Source: Treponema bryantii (GTDB lineage Bacteria; Spirochaetota; Spirochaetia; Treponematales; Treponemataceae). From it: a stretch of 64,000 nucleotides of DNA. The stretch spans positions 1-64,000 of the forward strand of contig SUWN01000006.1 in the NCBI GenBank assembly GCA_015061465.1, given 5' to 3'. The notes under the pieces are model-generated. The model was not told where the DNA came from. It saw nothing but the letters and a program-made list of their open reading frames with translations, and ran no database searches. The position numbers and the translations under genes are program-made. Every line of letters starts with the position of its first letter. Position 1 is the stretch's first letter. This document shows, piece after piece, positions 1 to 6,315 of this stretch.

Positions 1-425
1 TGAGTGGTCGCGGGTATATGCCAATGCGTTTAACTCACTGGAAAGCTGAATGGATGCAAAAAAATGGTTCTTTTGATTGGGAATATCCTCAGTGGCCTGG
101 AATGGAATGTGATGGTCGCAAATGGTGTCGCGAAGAATTGCTTGATTTTTATAAACCTTGGAAAGAAATGGCAGATGCGGGAAACATAGTTCACATTGGT
201 GAATGTGGATGTTATAATAAAGTTTCTAACGAAACAGCCCTTGCTTGGTACAAAGATTTCTTTAGCGTTATGAACGAACTTAATTTTGGTTATGCTCTTT
301 GGAATTTCCGCGGTCCTTTTGGAATTGCAGAACATGGTCGGGAAGGAACAAACTGGGAAATAAAAAACGGAATTAAGTTTGATAAAGATTTGTACAAACT
401 TTTTGTTGAAGGAATGAAAAAATAA
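1..425 (+). CDS. GH5-family cellulase, C-terminal part (partial)
   Basis: The gene begins before the window; the frame is open from base 3. About 140 residues remain. The segment HIGECG (Glu codon at 201-203) fits the strand-7 catalytic nucleophile of a glycoside hydrolase family 5 (beta-glucanase/cellulase) TIM barrel, and ALWNFRGPFG fits strand 8 with its substrate-binding Trp. The protein ends shortly after the barrel, so no C-terminal carbohydrate-binding module is present. It would hydrolyse beta-linked plant polysaccharide outside the cytoplasm. A second, distinct GH5 gene lies near the other end of the window. Family is fairly certain; substrate is not. Confidence 0.85.
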   Translation, partial: SGRGYMPMRLTHWKAEWMQKNGSFDWEYPQWPGMECDGRKWCREELLDFYKPWKEMADAGNIVHIGECGCYNKVSNETALAWYKDFFSVMNELNFGYALWNFRGPFGIAEHGREGTNWEIKNGIKFDKDLYKLFVEGMKK

Positions 426-445
426 AAAAACAGGGAAATTTTTTT

Positions 446-1825
446 ATGGGAAAAGCATCTATGACTAACACAAAACTTTCAATTTTTTCTGATAAAGCGT
501 TTTTATCAAAATTATTGCACATTACATTGCCTTTGGCTTTTCAAAATTTGATGCTTGCTTCGGTGGCTGCTGCCGACGCAATGATGTTGGGATTTTTTAA
601 TCAAAACTCAATGTCGGCAGTTTCTTTGGCAACTCAGATTCAATTTATTCAGAATATGATTGTTTTTGCAATTGTTTCTGTTGAATCAATTTTGGGTGCG
701 CAATATTGGGGTAAAAAAGACAAAAAATCTGTTAGCAAAGTTTTTGCCCTTTCTTTAAAACTTTCTGTTGCAACTTCTTTTTTATTTTTTATTGGTTGTG
801 AATTTTTTCCTCGCCAATTAATGTTGATTTTTACAAATGAAGAAGAATTAATTTCTTTGGGAATTGAATATTTAAAAATTGCTGGCTGGTCATATTTGCT
901 CACAGGAATTTCTCAATGTTATTTAACTTTGATGAAAGTAACTGATCATCCTGGGCGTACAGCAACAATCAGTTCTACAGGCGTAATTATCAACATTCTT
1001 TTGAACGCTGTATTTATTTTTGGGCTTTTTGGATTTCCTGCAATGGATGTAAAAGGTGCTGCCCTTGCAACTTTAATTGCCCGAATTATTGAACTTCTTT
1101 GGTGTGTGGTTATTTCTTACAAAAAAGATTACATACATCTAAATTTTAAACATTTATTTTCTATTAACAAGTTGCTTTTTTCTGATTTTATGAAGTGTTT
1201 GTATCCTTTGGTTGGTGCAAGTTTATTCTGGGGCGTTGGATTCACTTCTTACACAGCTTTTATGGGACATTTGGGAATAGACGCTGCAGCAGCTAATTCG
1301 GTGGCGGCGGTAGTGCGGGATTTGCTTTGTTGTCTTTGTAATGGAATTTGTAACGCCGCAGGAATTATGGTTGGAAATGAACTTGGAGCTGGCGACTTAG
1401 AAAAAGGAAAACTTTACGGCGACAGAATCTTTAAGCTTTCTATGATTTGTGGATTAATTATTACAGCTTTAACTTTTGCTTCTACTCCACTTTTAACTTT
1501 ATTTGTAAAATTAACCGACACTGCAAAAGATTATTTTGTACAAATGATGATTATTATGAGTATTTACATGTTTGGTCGAACTGTAAACACAATCATCATC
1601 AACGGGATTTTTGCTGCAGGAGGCGACACAATGTTTGATATGTACAGTCTTGCAGTTTGTATGTGGGGATTGGCAGTTCCACTTGCCGCACTTGGAGCTT
1701 TTGTCTTCCACTGGCCAATTTACTTAGTTTACGCCTGCACTTGTATTGATGAAGTTGGAAAAATCCCATGGGTAATTCATCACTACAAAAAATACAAATG
1801 GGTAAAAGATTTGACTAGAGAATAG
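446..1825 (+). CDS. MATE family multidrug/cation antiporter
   Basis: A 459-residue polytopic membrane protein of the size expected for MATE (NorM/DinF) transporters, which use a Na+ or H+ gradient to export organic cations and drugs. Two homologous six-helix halves are visible. The first starts with TLPLAFQNLMLASVAAADAM, containing the proline/asparagine pattern of MATE helix 1. The ATG follows a GGGAAA sequence; an in-frame ATG 15 bases later (461) is an alternative. It lies 20 bases after the GH5 gene. The strong terminator at 1950-1993 follows about 125 bases downstream. Substrate unknown. Confidence 0.9.
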   Translation: MGKASMTNTKLSIFSDKAFLSKLLHITLPLAFQNLMLASVAAADAMMLGFFNQNSMSAVSLATQIQFIQNMIVFAIVSVESILGAQYWGKKDKKSVSKVFALSLKLSVATSFLFFIGCEFFPRQLMLIFTNEEELISLGIEYLKIAGWSYLLTGISQCYLTLMKVTDHPGRTATISSTGVIINILLNAVFIFGLFGFPAMDVKGAALATLIARIIELLWCVVISYKKDYIHLNFKHLFSINKLLFSDFMKCLYPLVGASLFWGVGFTSYTAFMGHLGIDAAAANSVAAVVRDLLCCLCNGICNAAGIMVGNELGAGDLEKGKLYGDRIFKLSMICGLIITALTFASTPLLTLFVKLTDTAKDYFVQMMIIMSIYMFGRTVNTIIINGIFAAGGDTMFDMYSLAVCMWGLAVPLAALGAFVFHWPIYLVYACTCIDEVGKIPWVIHHYKKYKWVKDLTRE

Positions 1826-1876
1826 GGGCGCAGTCTTCTGTGCATATTTTACCGTAAATGAGTTCTGCCTGCGCCT

Positions 1877-1899
1877 CCAGTTTTGCGTAGCAAAACTGG
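1877..1899. repeat. Perfect 10-bp inverted repeat with 3-nt loop
   Basis: The arms CCAGTTTTGC and GCAAAACTGG are separated by GTA, downstream of the MATE gene. No T-run follows, so it is not a standard intrinsic terminator by itself. It may be a 3' mRNA stabiliser or a remnant element. Function unknown. Confidence 0.6.
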
Positions 1900-1913
1900 T
1901 ACGTGATTTTATA

Positions 1914-1943
1914 AATTCAGAATTCGGAATTCAGAATTCAGAA
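1914..1943. repeat. GAATTC-type heptamer tandem repeat
   Basis: Tandem copies of a 7-base unit (GAATTCA/GAATTCG) fill the gap between the MATE gene and the terminator. The same units in a different order and opposite orientation occur at 57371-57400, and a related AATTCTT array occurs at 10102-10129. Confidence 0.7.
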
Positions 1944-1949
1944 GTATGC

Positions 1950-1993
1950 ACACCTAGTATATTTTTTTACAGAAATATGCTGGGTGTTTTTTT
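1950..1993 (+). terminator. Intrinsic terminator; left copy of a 44-bp direct repeat
   Basis: ACACCTAGTATAT pairs with ATATGCTGGGTGT (13 bp with G-T wobbles) around a loop of about 13 bases, followed by seven T. It terminates rightward transcription from the MATE gene. The whole 44 bases recur without mismatch at 7128-7171, in the same orientation, so the pair brackets the repressor/DGR module. Confidence 0.85.
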
Positions 1994-2003
1994 GTTTAAA
2001 GTT

Positions 2004-2378
2004 TTATTGTGTGTTATTTATTTCTTGTACTAGTGCAATTAATGATTTTTGAATGTTTTCTGGCAATTTTTCAAAATTATCTATTAATTCATAATATTTT
2101 ATATATTTTTTACTGCGCTCAATAACTTCTGAATTTATTTTTGTTTTTTGAGTTTCTTGAGATGATTGTATAGTTTGAGATTCTCCGCCTAGAAGCAAAT
2201 ATTCAACAGAAACACCTAATACTTTTGCAATTCTATAAGCAACATCGGCGGCAGGAATGCTTCCGCGAGCAATACCGGTGGAAATACAATTTAATGAAAA
2301 CCCAGCTTCATAAGCTAGTTCTTTTCTTGAAAGATTTTTATATTCTCGTTCAGAATCAACTGTTTCCCAAAAAGTCAT
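2004..2378 (-). CDS. XRE/Cro-CI-type HTH repressor
   Basis: About 124 residues from the ATG at 2378; a longer frame from a TTG at 2396 would run into the operator. Residues about 8-65 form an XRE helix-turn-helix domain (SRKELAYEAGFSLNCISTGI, then the VAYRIAKVLGVSVEYLLLG ending usual in phage-like repressors). The C-terminal 55 residues are polar and predicted helical, probably for oligomerisation. The gene is divergent from the FRG-DGR operon, with four palindromic sites between them. It is therefore inferred to repress that operon and itself. There is no LexA-type autocleavage domain. Confidence 0.85.
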   Translation of the reverse strand: MTFWETVDSEREYKNLSRKELAYEAGFSLNCISTGIARGSIPAADVAYRIAKVLGVSVEYLLLGGESQTIQSSQETQKTKINSEVIERSKKYIKYYELIDNFEKLPENIQKSLIALVQEINNTQ

Positions 2379-2389
2379 GTTTATAGAAT

Positions 2390-2403
2390 AACACAATTGT
2401 GTT
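2390..2403. promoter_or_regulatory. Operator-like palindrome O1
   Basis: AACACAATTGTGTT is a perfect 14-bp palindrome just upstream of the repressor start and upstream of the -35 box of the divergent operon. It is the best match among four related sites in this gap, and the likely target of the XRE protein. Confidence 0.7.
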
Positions 2404-2413
2404 GTGTTATTGT

Positions 2414-2442
2414 TTGACTTAACAATAATGTGTTTGTATAAT
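2414..2442 (+). promoter_or_regulatory. Sigma-70-type promoter of the FRG-DGR operon
   Basis: TTGACT (2414-2419), a 17-base spacer and TATAAT (2437-2442) give a near-consensus promoter reading toward the FRG gene, with the start expected near 2449. One operator-like site lies in the spacer and another on the predicted start point, which fits direct repression. Confidence 0.75.
2421..2434. promoter_or_regulatory. Operator-like site O2 in the promoter spacer
   Basis: AACAATAATGTGTT matches the O3 site at 12 of 14 positions and lies between the -35 and -10 boxes. It is the weakest palindrome of the four. Confidence 0.5.
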
Positions 2443-2447
2443 TATAT

Positions 2448-2461
2448 AACACAAATGTGTT
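2448..2461. promoter_or_regulatory. Operator-like palindrome O3 at the predicted start point
   Basis: AACACAAATGTGTT differs from O1 at one central base and covers the predicted transcription start of the rightward operon. Confidence 0.65.
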
Positions 2462-2477
2462 TTTAAGGTAAAAGAAA

Positions 2478-2489
2478 TCACAATTGTGA
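2478..2489. promoter_or_regulatory. Operator-like palindrome O4
   Basis: TCACAATTGTGA is a perfect 12-bp palindrome sharing the core CACAATTGTG with O1. It lies in the leader just before the FRG start. The four site centres are spaced about 31, 27 and 29 bp, close to three helical turns. Confidence 0.6.
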
Positions 2490-2504
2490 GTAAAGAAATA
2501 GATT

Positions 2505-3599
2505 ATGGATGAATTAAAATTTGAATCAGTAAAATTAAAAAAGAAATACTTATATCAAGAAGCAGAAATAAAACTAAATGATAATAAATCACCTATGTTA
2601 TCTTTGATAGATTTATTTTATAGACCAAAAGAAGTTTTGGGAGAAGAAATATTTTATAAAATTTTTTTGTCGGATATAGATACAGAAGAAAACCATAAAA
2701 GAATAATAGAAAATAGAAATAATTTTCCGTGGAATGGTTGGGTTTTTAGAGGTTTGTCAAATTCTTCTTATGCCCTAAAGACTTCTATTGAAAGACTTTG
2801 TTTTTATCAAAAAGGTGAGGTAGATATTTTTCAAATAGAACAGGGCTTGATTAGAAATTTTAAGAGAAATTTGAGAGCATTTCATCCAAATTTAAGCTAT
2901 ATAAAAGATGATGATATTTATGAACACATGGCTATGTTGCAACATTTTGGTGGAGCAACAAGATTTTTAGATGTTACGTATTCATTTTTTGTTGCGTTAT
3001 TTTTTGCCACATATAATTTGAAAATAGAGAATGATAATAAAAAAGAAAAAAAATCCTTTTCTATTTGGTGTTTTAACAGAATGTGGATAGAAAATAAATA
3101 TAAAAAATTTTTACCTAAAAAAATTCTTAACATGTACAATGAATATGATAAATTTGGTAAAGATGTAAGAATTCAAAAAGAGGTGATAAATTATATACCA
3201 GAGTTAGTAGCATCTCATTCCAATCTAAGTGATGAATTTCTTTCCGTTATTAACATGTCGCCTTTTTATTCTAATACTAGAATGATCCGCCAACAAGGAA
3301 TGTTTTTGATGCCTACAAATCCTTTCCGCACATTTGAGGATAATCTTTTTAATATGGTTGAAGGCGAAGATGATTCATGGAGGATTCTTAAACTCTCTGT
3401 TCAATATGATGACAAGTCTTTGTTAGAAATAAAAAAAAGCTTAAATGATATGAATATAAATAAATTTGTGTTATTTGATAATTTGGATGGTCTTTGTGAA
3501 TCAATAAATGAAAAGATTAATTTTCCAAATGATTCATTAGCTGTGTCTCCAAATGCAGGGATTTCTTACCCGTCAAATAATTTCTTAGGAGGAAAATAA
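2505..3599 (+). CDS. FRG domain-containing protein
   Basis: A 364-residue cytoplasmic protein, first gene of the DGR operon. Residues about 75-170 carry the FRG signature: GWVFRGLSNSSYALKTSIER, then MLQHFGGATRFLDVT and a VALFFA-type helix. FRG is a domain of unknown biochemical function, often found near mobile and defence genes. The rest shows no recognised motif. The TAA stop is one base from the TTG start of the variable protein, whose Shine-Dalgarno lies inside this gene, so the two are probably translationally coupled. A direct role in retrohoming is not indicated by known DGRs; a regulatory or host-interaction role is possible. Confidence 0.85.
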   Translation: MDELKFESVKLKKKYLYQEAEIKLNDNKSPMLSLIDLFYRPKEVLGEEIFYKIFLSDIDTEENHKRIIENRNNFPWNGWVFRGLSNSSYALKTSIERLCFYQKGEVDIFQIEQGLIRNFKRNLRAFHPNLSYIKDDDIYEHMAMLQHFGGATRFLDVTYSFFVALFFATYNLKIENDNKKEKKSFSIWCFNRMWIENKYKKFLPKKILNMYNEYDKFGKDVRIQKEVINYIPELVASHSNLSDEFLSVINMSPFYSNTRMIRQQGMFLMPTNPFRTFEDNLFNMVEGEDDSWRILKLSVQYDDKSLLEIKKSLNDMNINKFVLFDNLDGLCESINEKINFPNDSLAVSPNAGISYPSNNFLGGK

Positions 3600-3600
3600 A

Positions 3601-4416
3601 TTGAAAAAACTTATTCTAGTATTATTAATGATGTTTATTACATCAGCAATATACGCTCAAAAGTCAATAGCTGTTTCAACTTTTGATATTATGGGTGGTG
3701 CAGTTACTAAAGATGAAGCTGAAGCAATAACAGAATTATTTATTTCTGAACTTGTTTCAACTGGAAAAGTTAATGTTGTAGACCGAGCAAACTTTGACAA
3801 ATTAATTGAAGAAATGAAATTTCAAAATTCAGACTTCTCAAATAGCGAAAAGACTGTTGCATTAGGGAATGCAGTAAATGCCAATTTGGTAATTCGTGGA
3901 AAAATTATGAAAGTTGGTAGTAGTATGTATTTATCTTCTACTGTTATTGACTTAAACACAGCAAATGTTCTTTCAAGTGCAAGAGAACAGTTTAATTCTA
4001 TAGACGATATTTTTGGCTTACTTACAAAATATGCAAAAAAAACAGTTGAAGGGCTTTCGTTAAAGATAGGTGATATTGGGCCAGGCAGTGGAATTGTATT
4101 CTATATTGAAGGTAAAAAAGCCTATGAAGTTAGTGAAATCCTTGGGGATGCAGACTGGGAAACAGCAAAGTCAATGGCAAAGAATTTTAGAGGTGGTGGA
4201 TATGATGATTGGTATTTACCTACAAAAGATGAATTAAATCTAGTGTATGAAAATTTAAGAAAGACAGGAATAATTTCTGGAGATTCTTGGTACTGGTCGT
4301 CGTCGCAGTGCAATGGTAATAATGCGTGGTATCAGAGATTCAGTGACGGTTATCAGGACAACCACAACAAGGATTATACCTATTCTGTTCGTGCCATTCG
4401 GGCTTTTAACAATTAA
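3601..4416 (+). CDS. DGR variable protein: exported CsgG-like + DUF1566/C-type-lectin-fold protein
   Basis: A 271-residue protein starting at TTG, supported by AGGAGG at 3587-3592 and a signal peptide from the first residue (cleavage near IYA-Q). Residues about 22-150 resemble the CsgG/LpoB-type domain (AVSTFD start, VVDRANFDKLIEEMKFQ). Residues about 158-271 resemble DUF1566/Lcl-type domains, a C-type-lectin-like fold (DWYLPTKDELN, WYWSSS, SVRAIRAF). The variable repeat encodes about residues 232-268. Nine residues differ from the template, all at Asn codons (at 237, 239, 244, 251, 253, 255, 258, 259, 261). There is no lipobox, so it is periplasmic or surface-exposed. It is the target of the adjacent retroelement, probably a variable ligand-binding protein. 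Confidence 0.9.
   Translation: MKKLILVLLMMFITSAIYAQKSIAVSTFDIMGGAVTKDEAEAITELFISELVSTGKVNVVDRANFDKLIEEMKFQNSDFSNSEKTVALGNAVNANLVIRGKIMKVGSSMYLSSTVIDLNTANVLSSAREQFNSIDDIFGLLTKYAKKTVEGLSLKIGDIGPGSGIVFYIEGKKAYEVSEILGDADWETAKSMAKNFRGGGYDDWYLPTKDELNLVYENLRKTGIISGDSWYWSSSQCNGNNAWYQRFSDGYQDNHNKDYTYSVRAIRAFNN
4293..4408 (+). repeat. DGR variable repeat (VR)
   Basis: This stretch aligns without gaps to the template at 4984-5099 (offset 691). Twelve differences fall on template adenines: 4309, 4310, 4315, 4316, 4330, 4351, 4357, 4363, 4372, 4375, 4380 and 4381. One further difference, G in the template and C here at 4403, is at the 3' edge beyond the invariant block CTGTTCGTGCCATTCGGG, which is the likely initiation-of-mutagenic-homology region. 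Eleven of the twelve change the amino acid. Confidence 0.97.
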
Positions 4417-4438
4417 ACTATTTAACTATTTATTTTTT

Positions 4439-4454
4439 ACCGCCGTAAGGCGGT
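4439..4454 (+). other. Hairpin downstream of the VR (candidate retrohoming cruciform)
   Basis: ACCGCC-GTAA-GGCGGT is a perfect 6-bp GC-rich stem with a GNRA-type tetraloop, about 30 bases after the end of VR homology. In the Bordetella phage DGR a GC-rich hairpin 3' of the VR promotes retrohoming; this is the equivalent position in an otherwise AT-rich gap. The 3' arm also overlaps the purine stretch before avd, so an effect on avd translation is an alternative. Confidence 0.6.
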
Positions 4455-4463
4455 CGTAAAGAT

Positions 4464-4808
4464 ATGGCTTTGTATTATGATTTACCTGTGTTTAAGGAAA
4501 CTTATGCACTTACATTGAGACTTTTTGAATTAACTCAAAATTTTCCTAGAGAATATAAATTTACTCTTGGTCAGGATATAAAGCATGATTGCATAAATTT
4601 AGTACGTAGTATTTATAGGGCTAATAAATGTAAAGATAAAGCAATTTATCTTGAACATTTTTTAGATAATTTTGAAGTACTCAAGTTAGAAATTCGTCTT
4701 TGTAAAGATTTGCATCTTTTGAGTATAAAACAACAGTCCAATATTGCTGTTCAGATGGATAGCATTGGAAAACAGATTACAGGCTGGAGAAATTCTGTCC
4801 GTGTCTGA
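4464..4808 (+). CDS. avd: Avd-like DGR accessory protein (four-helix bundle)
   Basis: A 114-residue helical protein of the four-helix-bundle family related to Avd and to proteins encoded in 23S rRNA intervening sequences. Features are the FELTQNFPREYKFTLGQDIK segment and basic C-terminal helices ending QITGWRN. Avd forms a positively charged pentamer that binds the DGR reverse transcriptase and is required for mutagenic retrohoming. The order variable protein, avd, template, reverse transcriptase is the classic DGR order. The ATG at 4464 follows the 4439-4454 hairpin; no stronger Shine-Dalgarno is visible. Confidence 0.92.
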   Translation: MALYYDLPVFKETYALTLRLFELTQNFPREYKFTLGQDIKHDCINLVRSIYRANKCKDKAIYLEHFLDNFEVLKLEIRLCKDLHLLSIKQQSNIAVQMDSIGKQITGWRNSVRV

Positions 4809-4983
4809 TATGCCAGAATTCTTAGTGCTAAGGTGTTAAGAAGTGTGCAAGGTTTTTGTGTAAAAGCGATACAACTGCCAATATTACTGCTATTAAGCCT
4901 TTTGTTGGAATACAATTTGCCTATGAATGTTCACAATAGTGCAAAAGAACTGTTGTCTAATTAGCGGTACGTTGAAAGTTTTT

Positions 4984-5099
4984 CTGGTCGTCGTCGCAGA
5001 ACAATAATAATAATGCGTGGAATCAGAGATTCAGTGACGGTAATCAGAACAACAACAACAAGAATAATACAAATTCTGTTCGTGCCATTCGGGGTTTTA
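4984..5099 (+). repeat. DGR template repeat (TR)
   Basis: The template for the variable repeat at 4293-4408. It carries runs of AAC/AAT codons where the variable protein has varied residues, and about 40 adenines in the aligned part; only 12 differ in the present VR. Asn codons maximise amino-acid diversity under adenine mutagenesis while avoiding stop codons, the usual DGR template design. Homology starts at CTGGTCG and breaks after TTTTA. Confidence 0.97.
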
Positions 5100-5100
5100 C

Positions 5101-5117
5101 ACAAAAACCATTTTTGT
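5101..5117 (+). other. Short hairpin directly 3' of the TR
   Basis: ACAAAAA-CCA-TTTTTGT is a perfect 7-bp inverted repeat starting two bases after template homology ends. It could mark the 3' boundary of the template RNA, but A/T arms of this size also occur by chance here. Confidence 0.35.
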
Positions 5118-5127
5118 TAGAGATTTT

Positions 5128-6315
5128 ATGGATATTCAATATAATGTACCTATAGAAGATGTTTTCTCTGCATATTACGATTGTCGTAAACACAAACGTA
5201 ACAAAATAGGAGCATTATCTTTTGAAGTAGATTTAGAAAATAATTTAATTCAGTTGTGGGATGATTTACGGACAAAAAAATATAGAATATTACCTTCTAC
5301 GGTTTTTATCGTTGAAAAACCTGTAAAACGAGAAATCTTTGCTGCAAACTTTCGTGACAGAATTGTACATCATCTTCTTCTAATGTATTTGAATCCGTAT
5401 TTTGAAAAATATTTTATTTTTGATTCTTATTCTTGTAGGGTTGGAAAAGGTACGCATTTTGGTATTAAACGTGTAAATCATTTTATCCATAAATGTTCAG
5501 AAAATGGAAAATTAAACTGTTGGATTTTAAAATTAGATATTCAAAGTTTTTTTATGAACATTGATAAAAGAATTTTATATAATCGATTGATTGATTTTGT
5601 TAATTCTTACTATAAGGAAACAAATATTGATTTTGTGAAATATTTAGTAACTGTAATATTGTGGAATAATCCTACAGAAAATTGTATTTTTCATTCTCCA
5701 AAATCAAAGTGGGCTGATTTAAAATTTGGAAAAAGTTTGTTTGATGTTGATTTAAATCATGGTCTTCCTATTGGTAATTATACAAGTCAAGTTTTTGCTA
5801 ATTTTTATCTTTCACAGTTAGACCATTATTTGAAACATGAAAAAAAAATTGAATTTTATGGTCGTTATGTAGATGATTTTGTGATTGTTCATAAGTCAAA
5901 AACTGTATTAAGAAAACTTATCCCTGAAATAAATAATTTTTTATATGCTAATTTAGGTTTACAGTTAAATCCTAAAAAATTATATTTACAACCATATTAT
6001 AATGGAGTTAAATTTTTAGGATTTTTTATCAAGCAAAATCATATTATTGCGAATCCAAGAGTTTATCAAAATTTTGAAAAAACAATAGTAAAAAACAATT
6101 ATATAGTTCAGCAACATAAACCTACTAAAGAGGAACGAAATCATTTTATTTCTTCTGTGAATTCTTATTTAGGAATACTAAAACATTATAAAACATTCAA
6201 TATTCGTTCGGAAATAATCAAAAATAAAATATCAAAACTATGGTTCAAACAGATTTCAATTTACGGTAAATCTGAAAAAATAATCAAAACCTTAAAAGGA
6301 GCAATCAAAAAATGA
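5128..6315 (+). CDS. DGR reverse transcriptase
   Basis: A 395-residue reverse transcriptase without maturase, endonuclease or RNase H domains. Fingers/palm blocks are in order: RIVHHLLL (79-86), LDIQSFF with first catalytic Asp137, GLPIGNYTSQ (212-221), the motif with Gln that characterises DGR enzymes, and YVDD (247-250) with the other two Asp. The thumb follows to the C terminus. With Avd it would copy the template RNA and misincorporate opposite adenines. The TGA stop overlaps the ATG of the next gene (ATGA). All catalytic residues are intact, so the element looks active. Confidence 0.95.
   Translation: MDIQYNVPIEDVFSAYYDCRKHKRNKIGALSFEVDLENNLIQLWDDLRTKKYRILPSTVFIVEKPVKREIFAANFRDRIVHHLLLMYLNPYFEKYFIFDSYSCRVGKGTHFGIKRVNHFIHKCSENGKLNCWILKLDIQSFFMNIDKRILYNRLIDFVNSYYKETNIDFVKYLVTVILWNNPTENCIFHSPKSKWADLKFGKSLFDVDLNHGLPIGNYTSQVFANFYLSQLDHYLKHEKKIEFYGRYVDDFVIVHKSKTVLRKLIPEINNFLYANLGLQLNPKKLYLQPYYNGVKFLGFFIKQNHIIANPRVYQNFEKTIVKNNYIVQQHKPTKEERNHFISSVNSYLGILKHYKTFNIRSEIIKNKISKLWFKQISIYGKSEKIIKTLKGAIKK

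Larger units (their letters stand above)
4809..5127 (+). ncRNA. Avd-RT intergenic region: template RNA and flanks
   Basis: A 319-base stretch without a gene. It contains about 175 bases of spacer after avd, the template repeat (4984-5099) and 28 bases before the reverse transcriptase start. In studied DGRs the RNA from this region, including flanks of the template, is the substrate that primes and templates adenine-mutagenised cDNA. The spacer is less adenine-rich than the template and has no convincing reading frame. RNA ends cannot be set from sequence. Confidence 0.75.

Noticed and set aside
5128-6315. Group II intron or retron reverse transcriptase
   Set aside because: There is no maturase or endonuclease region and no intron domain V/VI. 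The template/variable pair with adenine-specific changes and the GxxxSQ motif identify a DGR.
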